Positions 38,790 to 47,226 of a stretch of 64,000 nucleotides of DNA are shown piece after piece (position 1 is the stretch's first letter; the number at the start of each line of letters is the position of its first letter). Under the pieces are notes generated by a model that worked only from the letters and a program-made list of their open reading frames with translations, made no database searches and was not told where the DNA came from. This DNA comes from Psychrobacter aestuarii (lineage in GTDB: Bacteria; Pseudomonadota; Gammaproteobacteria; Pseudomonadales; Moraxellaceae). The translations under genes were made by a program, and so were the position numbers. The stretch lies in the NCBI RefSeq assembly GCF_904846035.1, contig NZ_CAJGYT010000001.1:2480001-2544000 (forward strand). The letters are read 5' to 3'.

Positions 38790-39818
38790 ATGACTATGCA
38801 AAATCAACGCCATAATAAAACGCAGTTTTATATCGCAACTGCCAACCTGCTGAACTTTGCAAAACCGCAGCGCAGCTTTTATGACAACACACCTGCGTAC
38901 ACGCAAACAGAATATACGCAAAAGCTTGAGGGATTAAGTGCGCTACTCAAGCACGCCCATGCAGACATTTTGGCAGTGCAAGAGATATGGGACACAGAGG
39001 CTTTGACTGCGCTTGCTGTCCGATTAGGTTTTGATGCCGCTGACGTGACTGCACCATTAGCCAGCAATGACCCAAGCAGTAGCCACACTCAAGGCAAGGG
39101 CGCTCAGAACACCCCAGCGGTGGGCATCATCACCCGATTTCCTGTATTAGAAACGACGCTGCTTGAGGACATCGCTCCCGAAGCCATCGTTGATATTCCT
39201 GATGTTGGGCCACACAAAAAGTACCAGCGTCCGCCTTTGTTGCTGCGTTTGGACATCAACGGCCAGTCAGTCACTGTGGTGACCGCTCATCTAAAGAGTA
39301 AACGCGCGTATTTTTTACGCGATGCAGCGGGCGACTTGTTAGAAGACATGGATGACCCCAATATTCGTATACGTGCTAAGCTGCGCAGTCTGTGCATGCG
39401 AGCCGCTGAGGCCGCGTCGATACGTATTGCTATTATGGCGCGTCTTAACCATACCAATGAGCCTTTGATATTGCTTGGCGATATGAATGACGTGACAGGC
39501 AGCGTGACCACGCAGCTGATGGCAGAGACCGAAGAGGTCCACTATGACAAAAGTATCCGAGACGTGGCACTGTTCGATGCTGCCCGTGTCCAAAGACGCT
39601 ATGGTTGGATGAAGGATGTGGCATATACCCACATTTATCAAGGTATGCCTGAGGTGATTGATCAGCTGTTTGTGTCAGAAGAGTTTTTGGCGGACAGTAA
39701 ATTTGCTTTGGGTTATGTCGATAGAGTGGACTACTTTAATGACCATCTAAAGTGGGACTATGCCGATAGAGTGACCGACCATGGCATTGTGAGAGCGAAA
39801 ATCGTACTGAACCATTGA
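38790..39818 (+). CDS. Endonuclease/exonuclease/phosphatase (EEP) family protein
   Basis: A 342-residue enzyme of the Mg-dependent DNase I-like fold. Motifs: NLLNFAKPQ (Asn of the first strand), LAVQEIWD (metal-binding Glu), VTAHLKSKR (catalytic His region), LLGDMNDVTGS (Asp and Asn) and the C-terminal VTDHGIV (SDH-type catalytic His). Substrate is not predictable; the family covers nucleases and phosphatases. No signal peptide. ATG at 38790 and at 38796 are both possible; the reading frame also has GTG at 38784. Confidence 0.82.
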   Translation: MTMQNQRHNKTQFYIATANLLNFAKPQRSFYDNTPAYTQTEYTQKLEGLSALLKHAHADILAVQEIWDTEALTALAVRLGFDAADVTAPLASNDPSSSHTQGKGAQNTPAVGIITRFPVLETTLLEDIAPEAIVDIPDVGPHKKYQRPPLLLRLDINGQSVTVVTAHLKSKRAYFLRDAAGDLLEDMDDPNIRIRAKLRSLCMRAAEAASIRIAIMARLNHTNEPLILLGDMNDVTGSVTTQLMAETEEVHYDKSIRDVALFDAARVQRRYGWMKDVAYTHIYQGMPEVIDQLFVSEEFLADSKFALGYVDRVDYFNDHLKWDYADRVTDHGIVRAKIVLNH

Positions 39819-40007
39819 TGAAATAAATTATTATTTTATTATTTTAACCCATCCTACGCCCCTTGATTGATGATGTACAAGTGTTTATGATGCGTCTTTA
39901 TTTTATTAGATGATGATGTGGCTTGCAGACTGGCTGTTTTTGGCAGCATTGGCATTCAATAAATACGATGTTTATAAGCAATAGGGCGCAACACTACGAG
40001 GTTTATG

Positions 40008-40712
40008 ATGAGCGAATACAAAGACGAAAAAATCGAAGACATCTTGGTCGATTCAGAGCTGGCAAAACAGCTGGTACCCAATAAGTTTAAGTTCACCAGT
40101 CAGCAAGGGCGTGCACGTCGTCAAAAGCTGTTGATGGGCGCTAAAAAATTGAGTGAAACCAAAGCCATCAATGACATTAGCCTAGCGGATGTGTGTGAAG
40201 AAGCGGGCATTCCCCGTGCTTCTGCTTATCACTTTTTCCCCAATGTTGAAGCCATCTTTTTGGCATTGCGCTTCTTAAACGCGATTGAGATTTTAGAAGT
40301 CCTCAACACCGTTGAAACTGCAGACTGTGACCGCTGGCAGGGCTATCTGACAGCATTGATTGAACGCTGTGTGTCTATCTTCCATCTTGACCAAACCAAG
40401 GCCAAGCTGATTTATGACACCAATACTCCAGATTTTGAAGGCGACAGCTTCGGTGAAGACATCGACCATCAAATCGTAAAACTGGTCTATAAGCGTTTGG
40501 CCGAGCGTTATGAGATGCCGCGCTACGAAGACATTCAAGACACGCTATTGATTACGCTGAGCATCATCAATGGTGTATTCACGCTGTCTTATCGTCAGCA
40601 CGAGCGCATCACAGACAACTATCTGCAAGAAGCGCTGACGGCATCTATCGCTTATTTGCGTTGCTACTTGCCAGAGAAGTTGCCGCGCAAAAACCGTGAT
40701 CAAGCAAAATAA
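40008..40712 (+). CDS. TetR/AcrR-family transcriptional regulator
   Basis: A 234-residue DNA-binding repressor. After about 30 N-terminal residues comes the TetR helix-turn-helix: RRQKLLMGAKKLSETKAINDISLADVCEEAGIPRASAYHFFPNVEAIF (about 36-83; shown as the family block with the YHFF recognition helix). The C-terminal ligand domain is variable and gives no clue to the effector. GAGG lies six bases before the ATG at 40008. No obvious target gene is next to it; the EEP gene is upstream on the same strand, 189 bases away. Confidence 0.85.
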   Translation: MSEYKDEKIEDILVDSELAKQLVPNKFKFTSQQGRARRQKLLMGAKKLSETKAINDISLADVCEEAGIPRASAYHFFPNVEAIFLALRFLNAIEILEVLNTVETADCDRWQGYLTALIERCVSIFHLDQTKAKLIYDTNTPDFEGDSFGEDIDHQIVKLVYKRLAERYEMPRYEDIQDTLLITLSIINGVFTLSYRQHERITDNYLQEALTASIAYLRCYLPEKLPRKNRDQAK

Positions 40713-40726
40713 GCCAAGCAATTCCC

Positions 40727-40757
40727 AAAAAGCTGACATTGATTGTCAGCTTTTTTT
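40727..40757. terminator. Rho-independent terminator after the TetR gene
   Basis: GCTGACA / TGTCAGC stem with a 5-base loop, flanked by A and T runs; symmetrical, so it may also end transcripts from the minus-strand surface operon. Confidence 0.88.
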
Positions 40758-40989
40758 ATGCCTATTGCTTTGTTATTCACATATGAAGCAGACATTATGA
40801 ATAATTCTCTATTTATCAAAAAATGCGATGCGTTTAAATACATGCTGATAAGTGCAATAAATACCTGATGTCAATAAGGGTTTATCGCGCTATATTTTAT
40901 GGCATTAATTGTTTTTTTATGCGCGCAAAAATTTAAAATACCGTATTAATATTTGTATAGATAATTTTTTATAAAAAAATAAAAGCGGT

Positions 40990-41760
40990 TTATAAAGGCA
41001 GTTTGGGCAAAATTTGACCGTGGCATTGGTCGTTTTTTGCGTCTAGTGGCAGATAGGCGTGGTAATAGCGCTGTGTCAAATCCAAGAGCGCGGCGGTGTC
41101 TTCAGGATAGCGGTTGCGATAGGCGGTGTTCGCTTGCGATACATATCTGGCAGCCATGCGAAAATGCGGGGTTGATTGCCGCCAGCCACGCGTACATTGT
41201 TTGGATGCGGCCCATATCAGAGACACTTCGGCAAAGGCCATCTCGCGTGGGGCTATAGCGATAGCGCCCTTGTCTTTGAGCGCGCTGACATACGCCCAAA
41301 GGTCGGGGCGCATTAGTGCCGAGGTGGCTGGGATGTCTGCGGGCACAGATTCGCTGGACGTGCCATATGCCAAGGCGCTTATCAGACCATACGCACTTTG
41401 CCATGCTTGCGCCTTAGTGGCGGCGCGGCTGTTCATATGCTGCTCATAGTTGGCGTAGGTCAGCCAAGCTAGGGCTTGATAGGCAGTGTATAGCTTTTGG
41501 CTGTCGCTGGTCTGCTGGTACTGAGCGATGTAATTATCAAGCGTTTGTTTGCAGGCGTCATAGCGCGCCGCAGAAAACGCGGGGACGTCTGCTGTCTGTG
41601 GCGTACATTCTGCCGCAGGCATGGCATCGTAGCTGTCTGTGGCGGAGGATAATGCCGCAGCGTGGGCGCTAGATGCCAGCGCTGCCATGATGCCAAGACC
41701 CAGTGCAACAGCGGGACGCGCTAGGGCAGTAGGTAGTGTAAATCGGGTCAGCATGAGCAT
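40990..41760 (-). CDS. Secreted protein of unknown function, last gene of surface cluster
   Basis: A 256-residue exported protein: signal peptide (LTRFTLPTALARPAVALG then GIMAALASSAHA-A) followed by an alpha-helical, Ala/Tyr/Gln-rich domain with four cysteines (ECTP, DACK, QCTR, DQCH) that may form two disulphides. I do not recognise the family. ATG at 41760 has AAGG eight bases upstream and starts directly at the signal peptide, so it is preferred over ATG at 41805. It follows the giant barrel gene after about 47 bases and is probably co-transcribed; it may be a periplasmic helper of that system. Confidence 0.72.
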   Translation of the reverse strand: MLMLTRFTLPTALARPAVALGLGIMAALASSAHAAALSSATDSYDAMPAAECTPQTADVPAFSAARYDACKQTLDNYIAQYQQTSDSQKLYTAYQALAWLTYANYEQHMNSRAATKAQAWQSAYGLISALAYGTSSESVPADIPATSALMRPDLWAYVSALKDKGAIAIAPREMAFAEVSLIWAASKQCTRGWRQSTPHFRMAARYVSQANTAYRNRYPEDTAALLDLTQRYYHAYLPLDAKNDQCHGQILPKLPL

Positions 41761-41807
41761 CACATAAGCCTTATATAAAGAGTGCAGAGACAGACGACAA
41801 ATCATGA

Positions 41808-44800
41808 CTACGGGACAAGAATGTCGTCTTGTCGTGCGTTTTTATTGGGGTCATTTTTTTTGAATAAATTTTCATCGAACTTAAAGCGCAAGCGGACATA
41901 AGCGCCTTCTTGGGTATCATCAGTATAGGCAATGTCATCATCTTTAAAGCCCATAAAGTTGTAACCCGCCGATACCCATAAGTTGGTCAAAGGGCTGTAG
42001 CCGACTTCTGCGCCCAGCATATACGCCATGTTGTCGGCTTGCTGATTCCAGTACGTGCCTGCCTGTACGCCCACGTCCCAGCGCTCGCTGATGTCGTATA
42101 GACCGCGTGCATATAGCGCGTGCGCTGTGTTGCTGTCGTTCATGTCATCAGCGGTATATTCTGTGTATTTGCCCGCGTAATGACCTGACAGTGTCCAAGG
42201 GCGCGTTGGGTGGTAGTTGCCACTCCATGACCAAACCAAGACGTCTTTTTGGTATGGGTCGTCGCCTGTGGCATTGTCATCAAAACGATACTCAAGCTTG
42301 GCCAGCATATCAAGCTGATTGCTGTCAAAGTCGCGATACGCGCCGCCCACTTGGAAGCGGTTCACTGTACGATGACCATCATCATAATCCACACGTGAGT
42401 AGATGTCTTTTGCCAATAAGGTGATGTCGTCATTGTAGCGATAGGCCACGCCTGCGCTACCAAGCAAAGTCTCACTGGTTTCGCCCCAACGTTTCTCTAA
42501 GCGTCCTGAGGCTTTGTAGTTCTCTTTTGCAAGGTATTCAACGCCGATACCTGCGGCAGTCGCGGTTTTATCGGTATCGCCTTCGAGTGATTCAACGCGC
42601 TCAAGCAAGGTATTTACGGTCAGACCTTCTTGAACATACCATTTGTTTTTTAGACCGATAGCAGCTTCAGCTTCGCGGGCGCTGATGGCGTCACGAGCGC
42701 GGTATTCGCTATAGACTTTACCATTTTTTAGGTAGTTGGCATCAAAACCAATCACGGTGCGCTGACGCTCGTCGGTATCGTCAAGACCGTAGCTGCCAGA
42801 TAGGCTGTTAATCAAGTCGTGACGCGCATAGAGGCGACCGACTTTGCCTAAAGGTGCTTCACCACCGATAGAGGTAGCGTTACGACCACTGTGATTGATG
42901 TCTTGCTCATATTCTGCAAATACCAAGGCGTTGTTAAGCTTTGGCAGGCGTGCTGTGATGCGCGCGCTGGCAGTGACGCCTTCGATATCCTCAGTGCTGC
43001 TGACGCTGCCTAGCGCCGATTGATTGATGATGTCGTCATTGAAGGCGGTGTCATTTTCGATATCTACCACGTCAGTGGCGGCTTGGGTTGCCCGTGCTGC
43101 GCCGCCTGCATCTTGTTTGTAGTAGCGCATGCCAATCTCGCCTGTAACGTTTTGGCTTAGACGCTGCTCTACTGTGGCTTTGACACCTTCGGTCGTGTTG
43201 TCTGTGCTGTGCTCTTTGGTGCGTACACCTTCGACTTTTAGCGCCGTTTTTTGATTGCTCAAAATGCGGGTCAGCTCAACACCTGACTCAGTACGTCCTG
43301 CGGTCAGCGGTGATGCGCCTGTAACAAAACCAGTGTCGGCATCGTGATAATAGGCTTTGGCTTTGGTACGTTTTTTGTCGTCGTAGGTCAGCTCAACCCG
43401 TAGCGCGTCACCTTCTACTGAAGTGTCTTTTAAGGCTTCAGTGTTGATTTGGTTACTGGCGCTGTAGTTGGGGTTTTCCGCACGATTTTTGGCATACTCA
43501 GCAATCAGTTTAAGCTTGTCATTGATACGCATCACAGTATTGATGCTGGCAAGCTGCTCTTGATTGGTGGGGTCATCGCTATACACATAGCTGCCGCCGA
43601 CAGAGACTTTTTTATTCAGCTGCTGCTTGGCGGCCACACCGCCGACCCAGTATTTTTCGCCATTGGTGTCCACTTCGGTGGTCACACGCAAGTAAATAGG
43701 ATTGCCGTCAAAGTCTTGGCTGGCAATCGGCGCTTTTAAATACAAGCTGCGGCTGATAGGATCAATCTCGTAGTCGGCAAAACGGTTGAGGGTTTCGCGC
43801 TTGATGACCAAACCTGGATTGTTGGCATCGCGGGTGATGACTTCGACGGTTTCTGAGTTTTCGAGTACCGCATCAAAGTTGCTACCGAGTGGGTAAGGCC
43901 CTGAGATGCCCAAACCGCGCGTTTCGTTCACTTGCTGTGATGTGGCGGTTCTGGCTGCAAACGTGGTGATGCGGGTATTATCATCTTCGTACTGTGCCTT
44001 TAGACCCGTTAGCGTACGGTTGTATTGACCGAGCTCAATGCCTTCGTCGTTATTGACGTGGGTTTTTAAGTCGCCGTACATGGCGAACGAGCGACCTTTG
44101 TCCAAACGGACAAACAGCTTGCTGGTCGATTGCGCGTCAAAGCCTTTAGCGGAGGCGTCGCCATAGACTGGATAGTATTCGCCAGGCTCGATATCGCGGA
44201 ACAAGCGTTCGCCTTTCTTGTCACTGTCATAAGCCAGTGTCAATAGGTAGTCGCCGCGTACTTTGCCTTTTAAGAAAAACGCAGCGCGTCCTGAGGCACG
44301 GTGATTGTCATCGCCAGAGAAGGCGTGCAGCTCTTGCTCGAATGCACCTTCACCGTCGCTGATATTGCTGCTGTCAAAGTCTCTTAGCGAGATGCTGCCT
44401 TCAACGATACCGACGGCGATTAGAGGACGTAGCTTGGCAGTAAACTGTAGCGGAATGACTTTTTTGGTGTTGCCCGTATTGATGACCAGCTCGCCTTGAC
44501 CTGGAGCATTGGGCGCAGTCACTGGAATGAGCAACTCGCCACCTGAGACGATGACTTGCGTGCCCGCTTGGTCTTTGCTGCCATCAGGCAGGTTGATGCT
44601 GCCAATACTGGTATCGATGGTGACAGGCATAGAGGCAATGTAGGGGAGGTCATTGCGGTCCTTTAGGCGAATGACCACTTGGTATTCGCTCACGCCATCG
44701 GCTTCAACCAAAGTATCTTGGGTGCGGTATTCAATGTCTTGCAAGCTGTCTGGCGCGATGACTGTGAGCGACTGCTCGGACACGACCTTGCCCGTGACGT

Positions 44801-47099
44801 CCGTTGAGACGCCGCGCAAGGTATTTTTGCCGCGCTGCAATTCGACAGAGTAATAGTCAAAGGCAGTGACTTGTTGCTTTTCTTGTTCAGCGGTTTTACC
44901 GATATGGTCTTCTGATACAGGTTTGCCGTTCACGTACAAGGTGAATGCGGCACCAAGTGGCGCTTGCACTTGAACCAATTGCTTGTACGTGTCGAGCTGC
45001 TGATTGGAGGTTAGATTAAGAAAAGCGACATTGTTGTTAGGTACTTGCTTTAGGTACTCTTCAAGCACCACAGGCTGTGGCTGCGCAATCTTGGTGACGT
45101 CAAGGCGTGGGGCGTTGATAAGCGCGCGGTCATTGACCACGATAGCAGAGTCACAGTTGCTGCCACCATCGAGCGCGTCGTTCGCTTTGCAGCCGCTCGC
45201 CTCGACGTTGTCGCGTGTGTCGGTCTCGTAGTTCGGCTCAAGAACCAAGTCGTTTTTGATGGCTTGTTCAAGGGTGTCATTCTTTTTGGCGATGGTTTTG
45301 CGGCGCTGCTCTAACAGTTTGTTAATGGCTTCAGGCGCATCGCCAAGACCGCCGACCAAGGCAAAATCGGTACGGTGCAGCTCACCATAGCGCACGTCAG
45401 CAAAGGCGCTGCCTGCATCGCCTGCATTGCGGTTGCTTTGGGTAATCAGCTCGGTACCCGCAGGCAGGGTGGTGGTGTCGATTTTTAGGACGTGTGTTTT
45501 GGCAGACACGCCATAAAAGTTGTATTTACCTTCGGTGTCGGTGACGGCAAAATTGCCGTTCTCCATATAAATACGCACGCCTGCCACGCCAAGCTCATTG
45601 TCGTCTTTTTGCTGGATGCCGTCGCGGTTGATGTCGTGATAGATTTTACCAACGATGACGCCTTTGTCATTGATAGCGCCGCGGCTGACGTCGATTTTCC
45701 ATTCTGCTTGACGTGAGGTGACGTTTTGACCGTTACCGTTTGCTGTTGTGGCAGTAGCGTGTGCGCGGTTGACGCCTGCGCCGCCCACCGCTGCTGAGCC
45801 AATCAGCACGCGATAGGTAATCTCTCGGCTGCTGCCTTGTGCCATATCGCCAAGGCTCAGCACATGGTACTTGCCTTCGGTTTTAAACTCATTGCCTTGC
45901 AGCTGGTCAATCGCCACGCCGTTTTCTAGCTGACGCACGCTGCCTTTGACGTATTCAAAACCACGAGGCAGCGCATCTTTGAGCGACACATCGTAGGCAG
46001 TCGCCGCGCCATTATTGGTGACGGTGATGCTGTAATTGACATAATCACCAAGCTCAGCGCTCTTAACATCGCCTTCTTTGGTGACTTGCAAGTTCGGGCT
46101 GTCATTGGTCATCGTAATCTGAGTGTTTACGCCACTGATATAGCTGCTAAAGTCAGATTGGGTCGGCGTTTGGTCAAGACCCACGTCAGGCGAGATACAC
46201 GCGACCAAATTCGCTTGTAAGGTGTCGCCCACAAGTGTCTGGATGATTTGGTCATCAATTGCGTTGGCGTTGTTTTGCGTGGGTGCTGACAGACGGTATT
46301 TGCCTGTATTGTTGCCCGTCTCAATACCTTTTAGCGAATACACGTCGCCAGTCAAGGGTGAGGTGATGCTCACCCAGATTTGATCGGGTTTGTCAGTTTG
46401 GACATTACATGCCGCGTAGCTGGCCTCAAGATAGACGTTATTGCTGATCTGTGAGTTTTGCGCATCACCAGTGTAGTCGGCGTTGGTAAAGCGCACGCCA
46501 GGGGTGACGACGACAAGGCTGTCGGTCACAGAGGCTGTGATAGAGCTGTCTTCAACGACCGTCGCGCCCAGTTTGATGTCGATACGGCTGCCGTCAGCGG
46601 CATTCTTGTCAGTAACAGCTTGGATGATTAAATCAAGGCGCTCACTTTGTCCCAATTTGATTTGGTCAAGACCAGTAATTAAGCGGTCACCAGCGTCAAC
46701 GATGCCGTTTTTATTGAGGTCTTGATACACCTCAAAGTTTGAAAGGCTGCTTGGGTATTCAAAGTTTAGATTGATGGTGACGGCATCGTAACCGGTATTG
46801 GTGATGCTGTTTTTCCAAGTGACCTTGTCGCCTGCCATGACCACTTGATTACTGCCGCCAGAAAAAGCAATGCTGTACTGATCCGCATTGGCCGTTTGTA
46901 GCTCGACAGTGTTTGACGCCACGTTCAAGGTGGTTTGCGTGTCGCTGATAGTATAGCGGGCATCTGCGGTGTTTTCGATGGTATCGACAATCACAGAAGC
47001 AGCAAGGGCAGAATGTGATTGCATAAGCAGCATAGCCACTGTCAAAGCAGATAGCTTGGGTGCTAAATGAGCAGACGGGGCAGTGCGGTTTGATGTCAT
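41808..47099 (-). CDS. Giant surface protein: DUF11, SdrD-B and invasin-like domains plus large predicted outer-membrane beta barrel
   Basis: 1763 residues. Signal peptide 1-33 (LTVAMLLMQSHSALA). Residues 36-200: beta domain with an IENTADARYT opening and an EF-hand-like loop DLNKNGIVDAGD (127-138). 335-455: DUF11 repeat (NLQVTKEGD, GDYVNYSITVTNNG). 478-545: SdrD-B-like domain with DINRDGIQQKDD. 780-885: invasin/Big_1-like domain (VEADGVSEYQVVIRLKD). From about 890 to 1745: alternating strands such as YPVYGDASAKGFDAQSTSKLF and GAYVRLRFKF, as in outer-membrane barrels. Function unknown; anchoring or export of the neighbouring DUF11 proteins is an inference. AGG lies 8 bases before the ATG. Confidence 0.82.
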   Translation of the reverse strand: MTSNRTAPSAHLAPKLSALTVAMLLMQSHSALAASVIVDTIENTADARYTISDTQTTLNVASNTVELQTANADQYSIAFSGGSNQVVMAGDKVTWKNSITNTGYDAVTINLNFEYPSSLSNFEVYQDLNKNGIVDAGDRLITGLDQIKLGQSERLDLIIQAVTDKNAADGSRIDIKLGATVVEDSSITASVTDSLVVVTPGVRFTNADYTGDAQNSQISNNVYLEASYAACNVQTDKPDQIWVSITSPLTGDVYSLKGIETGNNTGKYRLSAPTQNNANAIDDQIIQTLVGDTLQANLVACISPDVGLDQTPTQSDFSSYISGVNTQITMTNDSPNLQVTKEGDVKSAELGDYVNYSITVTNNGAATAYDVSLKDALPRGFEYVKGSVRQLENGVAIDQLQGNEFKTEGKYHVLSLGDMAQGSSREITYRVLIGSAAVGGAGVNRAHATATTANGNGQNVTSRQAEWKIDVSRGAINDKGVIVGKIYHDINRDGIQQKDDNELGVAGVRIYMENGNFAVTDTEGKYNFYGVSAKTHVLKIDTTTLPAGTELITQSNRNAGDAGSAFADVRYGELHRTDFALVGGLGDAPEAINKLLEQRRKTIAKKNDTLEQAIKNDLVLEPNYETDTRDNVEASGCKANDALDGGSNCDSAIVVNDRALINAPRLDVTKIAQPQPVVLEEYLKQVPNNNVAFLNLTSNQQLDTYKQLVQVQAPLGAAFTLYVNGKPVSEDHIGKTAEQEKQQVTAFDYYSVELQRGKNTLRGVSTDVTGKVVSEQSLTVIAPDSLQDIEYRTQDTLVEADGVSEYQVVIRLKDRNDLPYIASMPVTIDTSIGSINLPDGSKDQAGTQVIVSGGELLIPVTAPNAPGQGELVINTGNTKKVIPLQFTAKLRPLIAVGIVEGSISLRDFDSSNISDGEGAFEQELHAFSGDDNHRASGRAAFFLKGKVRGDYLLTLAYDSDKKGERLFRDIEPGEYYPVYGDASAKGFDAQSTSKLFVRLDKGRSFAMYGDLKTHVNNDEGIELGQYNRTLTGLKAQYEDDNTRITTFAARTATSQQVNETRGLGISGPYPLGSNFDAVLENSETVEVITRDANNPGLVIKRETLNRFADYEIDPISRSLYLKAPIASQDFDGNPIYLRVTTEVDTNGEKYWVGGVAAKQQLNKKVSVGGSYVYSDDPTNQEQLASINTVMRINDKLKLIAEYAKNRAENPNYSASNQINTEALKDTSVEGDALRVELTYDDKKRTKAKAYYHDADTGFVTGASPLTAGRTESGVELTRILSNQKTALKVEGVRTKEHSTDNTTEGVKATVEQRLSQNVTGEIGMRYYKQDAGGAARATQAATDVVDIENDTAFNDDIINQSALGSVSSTEDIEGVTASARITARLPKLNNALVFAEYEQDINHSGRNATSIGGEAPLGKVGRLYARHDLINSLSGSYGLDDTDERQRTVIGFDANYLKNGKVYSEYRARDAISAREAEAAIGLKNKWYVQEGLTVNTLLERVESLEGDTDKTATAAGIGVEYLAKENYKASGRLEKRWGETSETLLGSAGVAYRYNDDITLLAKDIYSRVDYDDGHRTVNRFQVGGAYRDFDSNQLDMLAKLEYRFDDNATGDDPYQKDVLVWSWSGNYHPTRPWTLSGHYAGKYTEYTADDMNDSNTAHALYARGLYDISERWDVGVQAGTYWNQQADNMAYMLGAEVGYSPLTNLWVSAGYNFMGFKDDDIAYTDDTQEGAYVRLRFKFDENLFKKNDPNKNARQDDILVP

Positions 47100-47174
47100 T
47101 ATGCGTGCCTATGCAATCAAATCAGATAAAAAATAGTGACAGTCATCGTTATGCTTATCGCTATTGGGTTGGGG

Positions 47175-47204
47175 GACTGTCCACAGCGGGTGCTATGGAC
47201 AGTC
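47175..47204. repeat. Intergenic hairpin between the 699- and 1763-residue genes
   Basis: GACTGTCCA (47175-47183) and TGGACAGTC (47196-47204), a perfect 9-bp inverted repeat with a 12-base loop. No T-run follows on the minus strand (it continues CCCCC), so an mRNA-processing or attenuation role is more likely than full termination. Confidence 0.6.
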
Positions 47205-47226
47205 TGACACTATATGTCGTCAAGCC

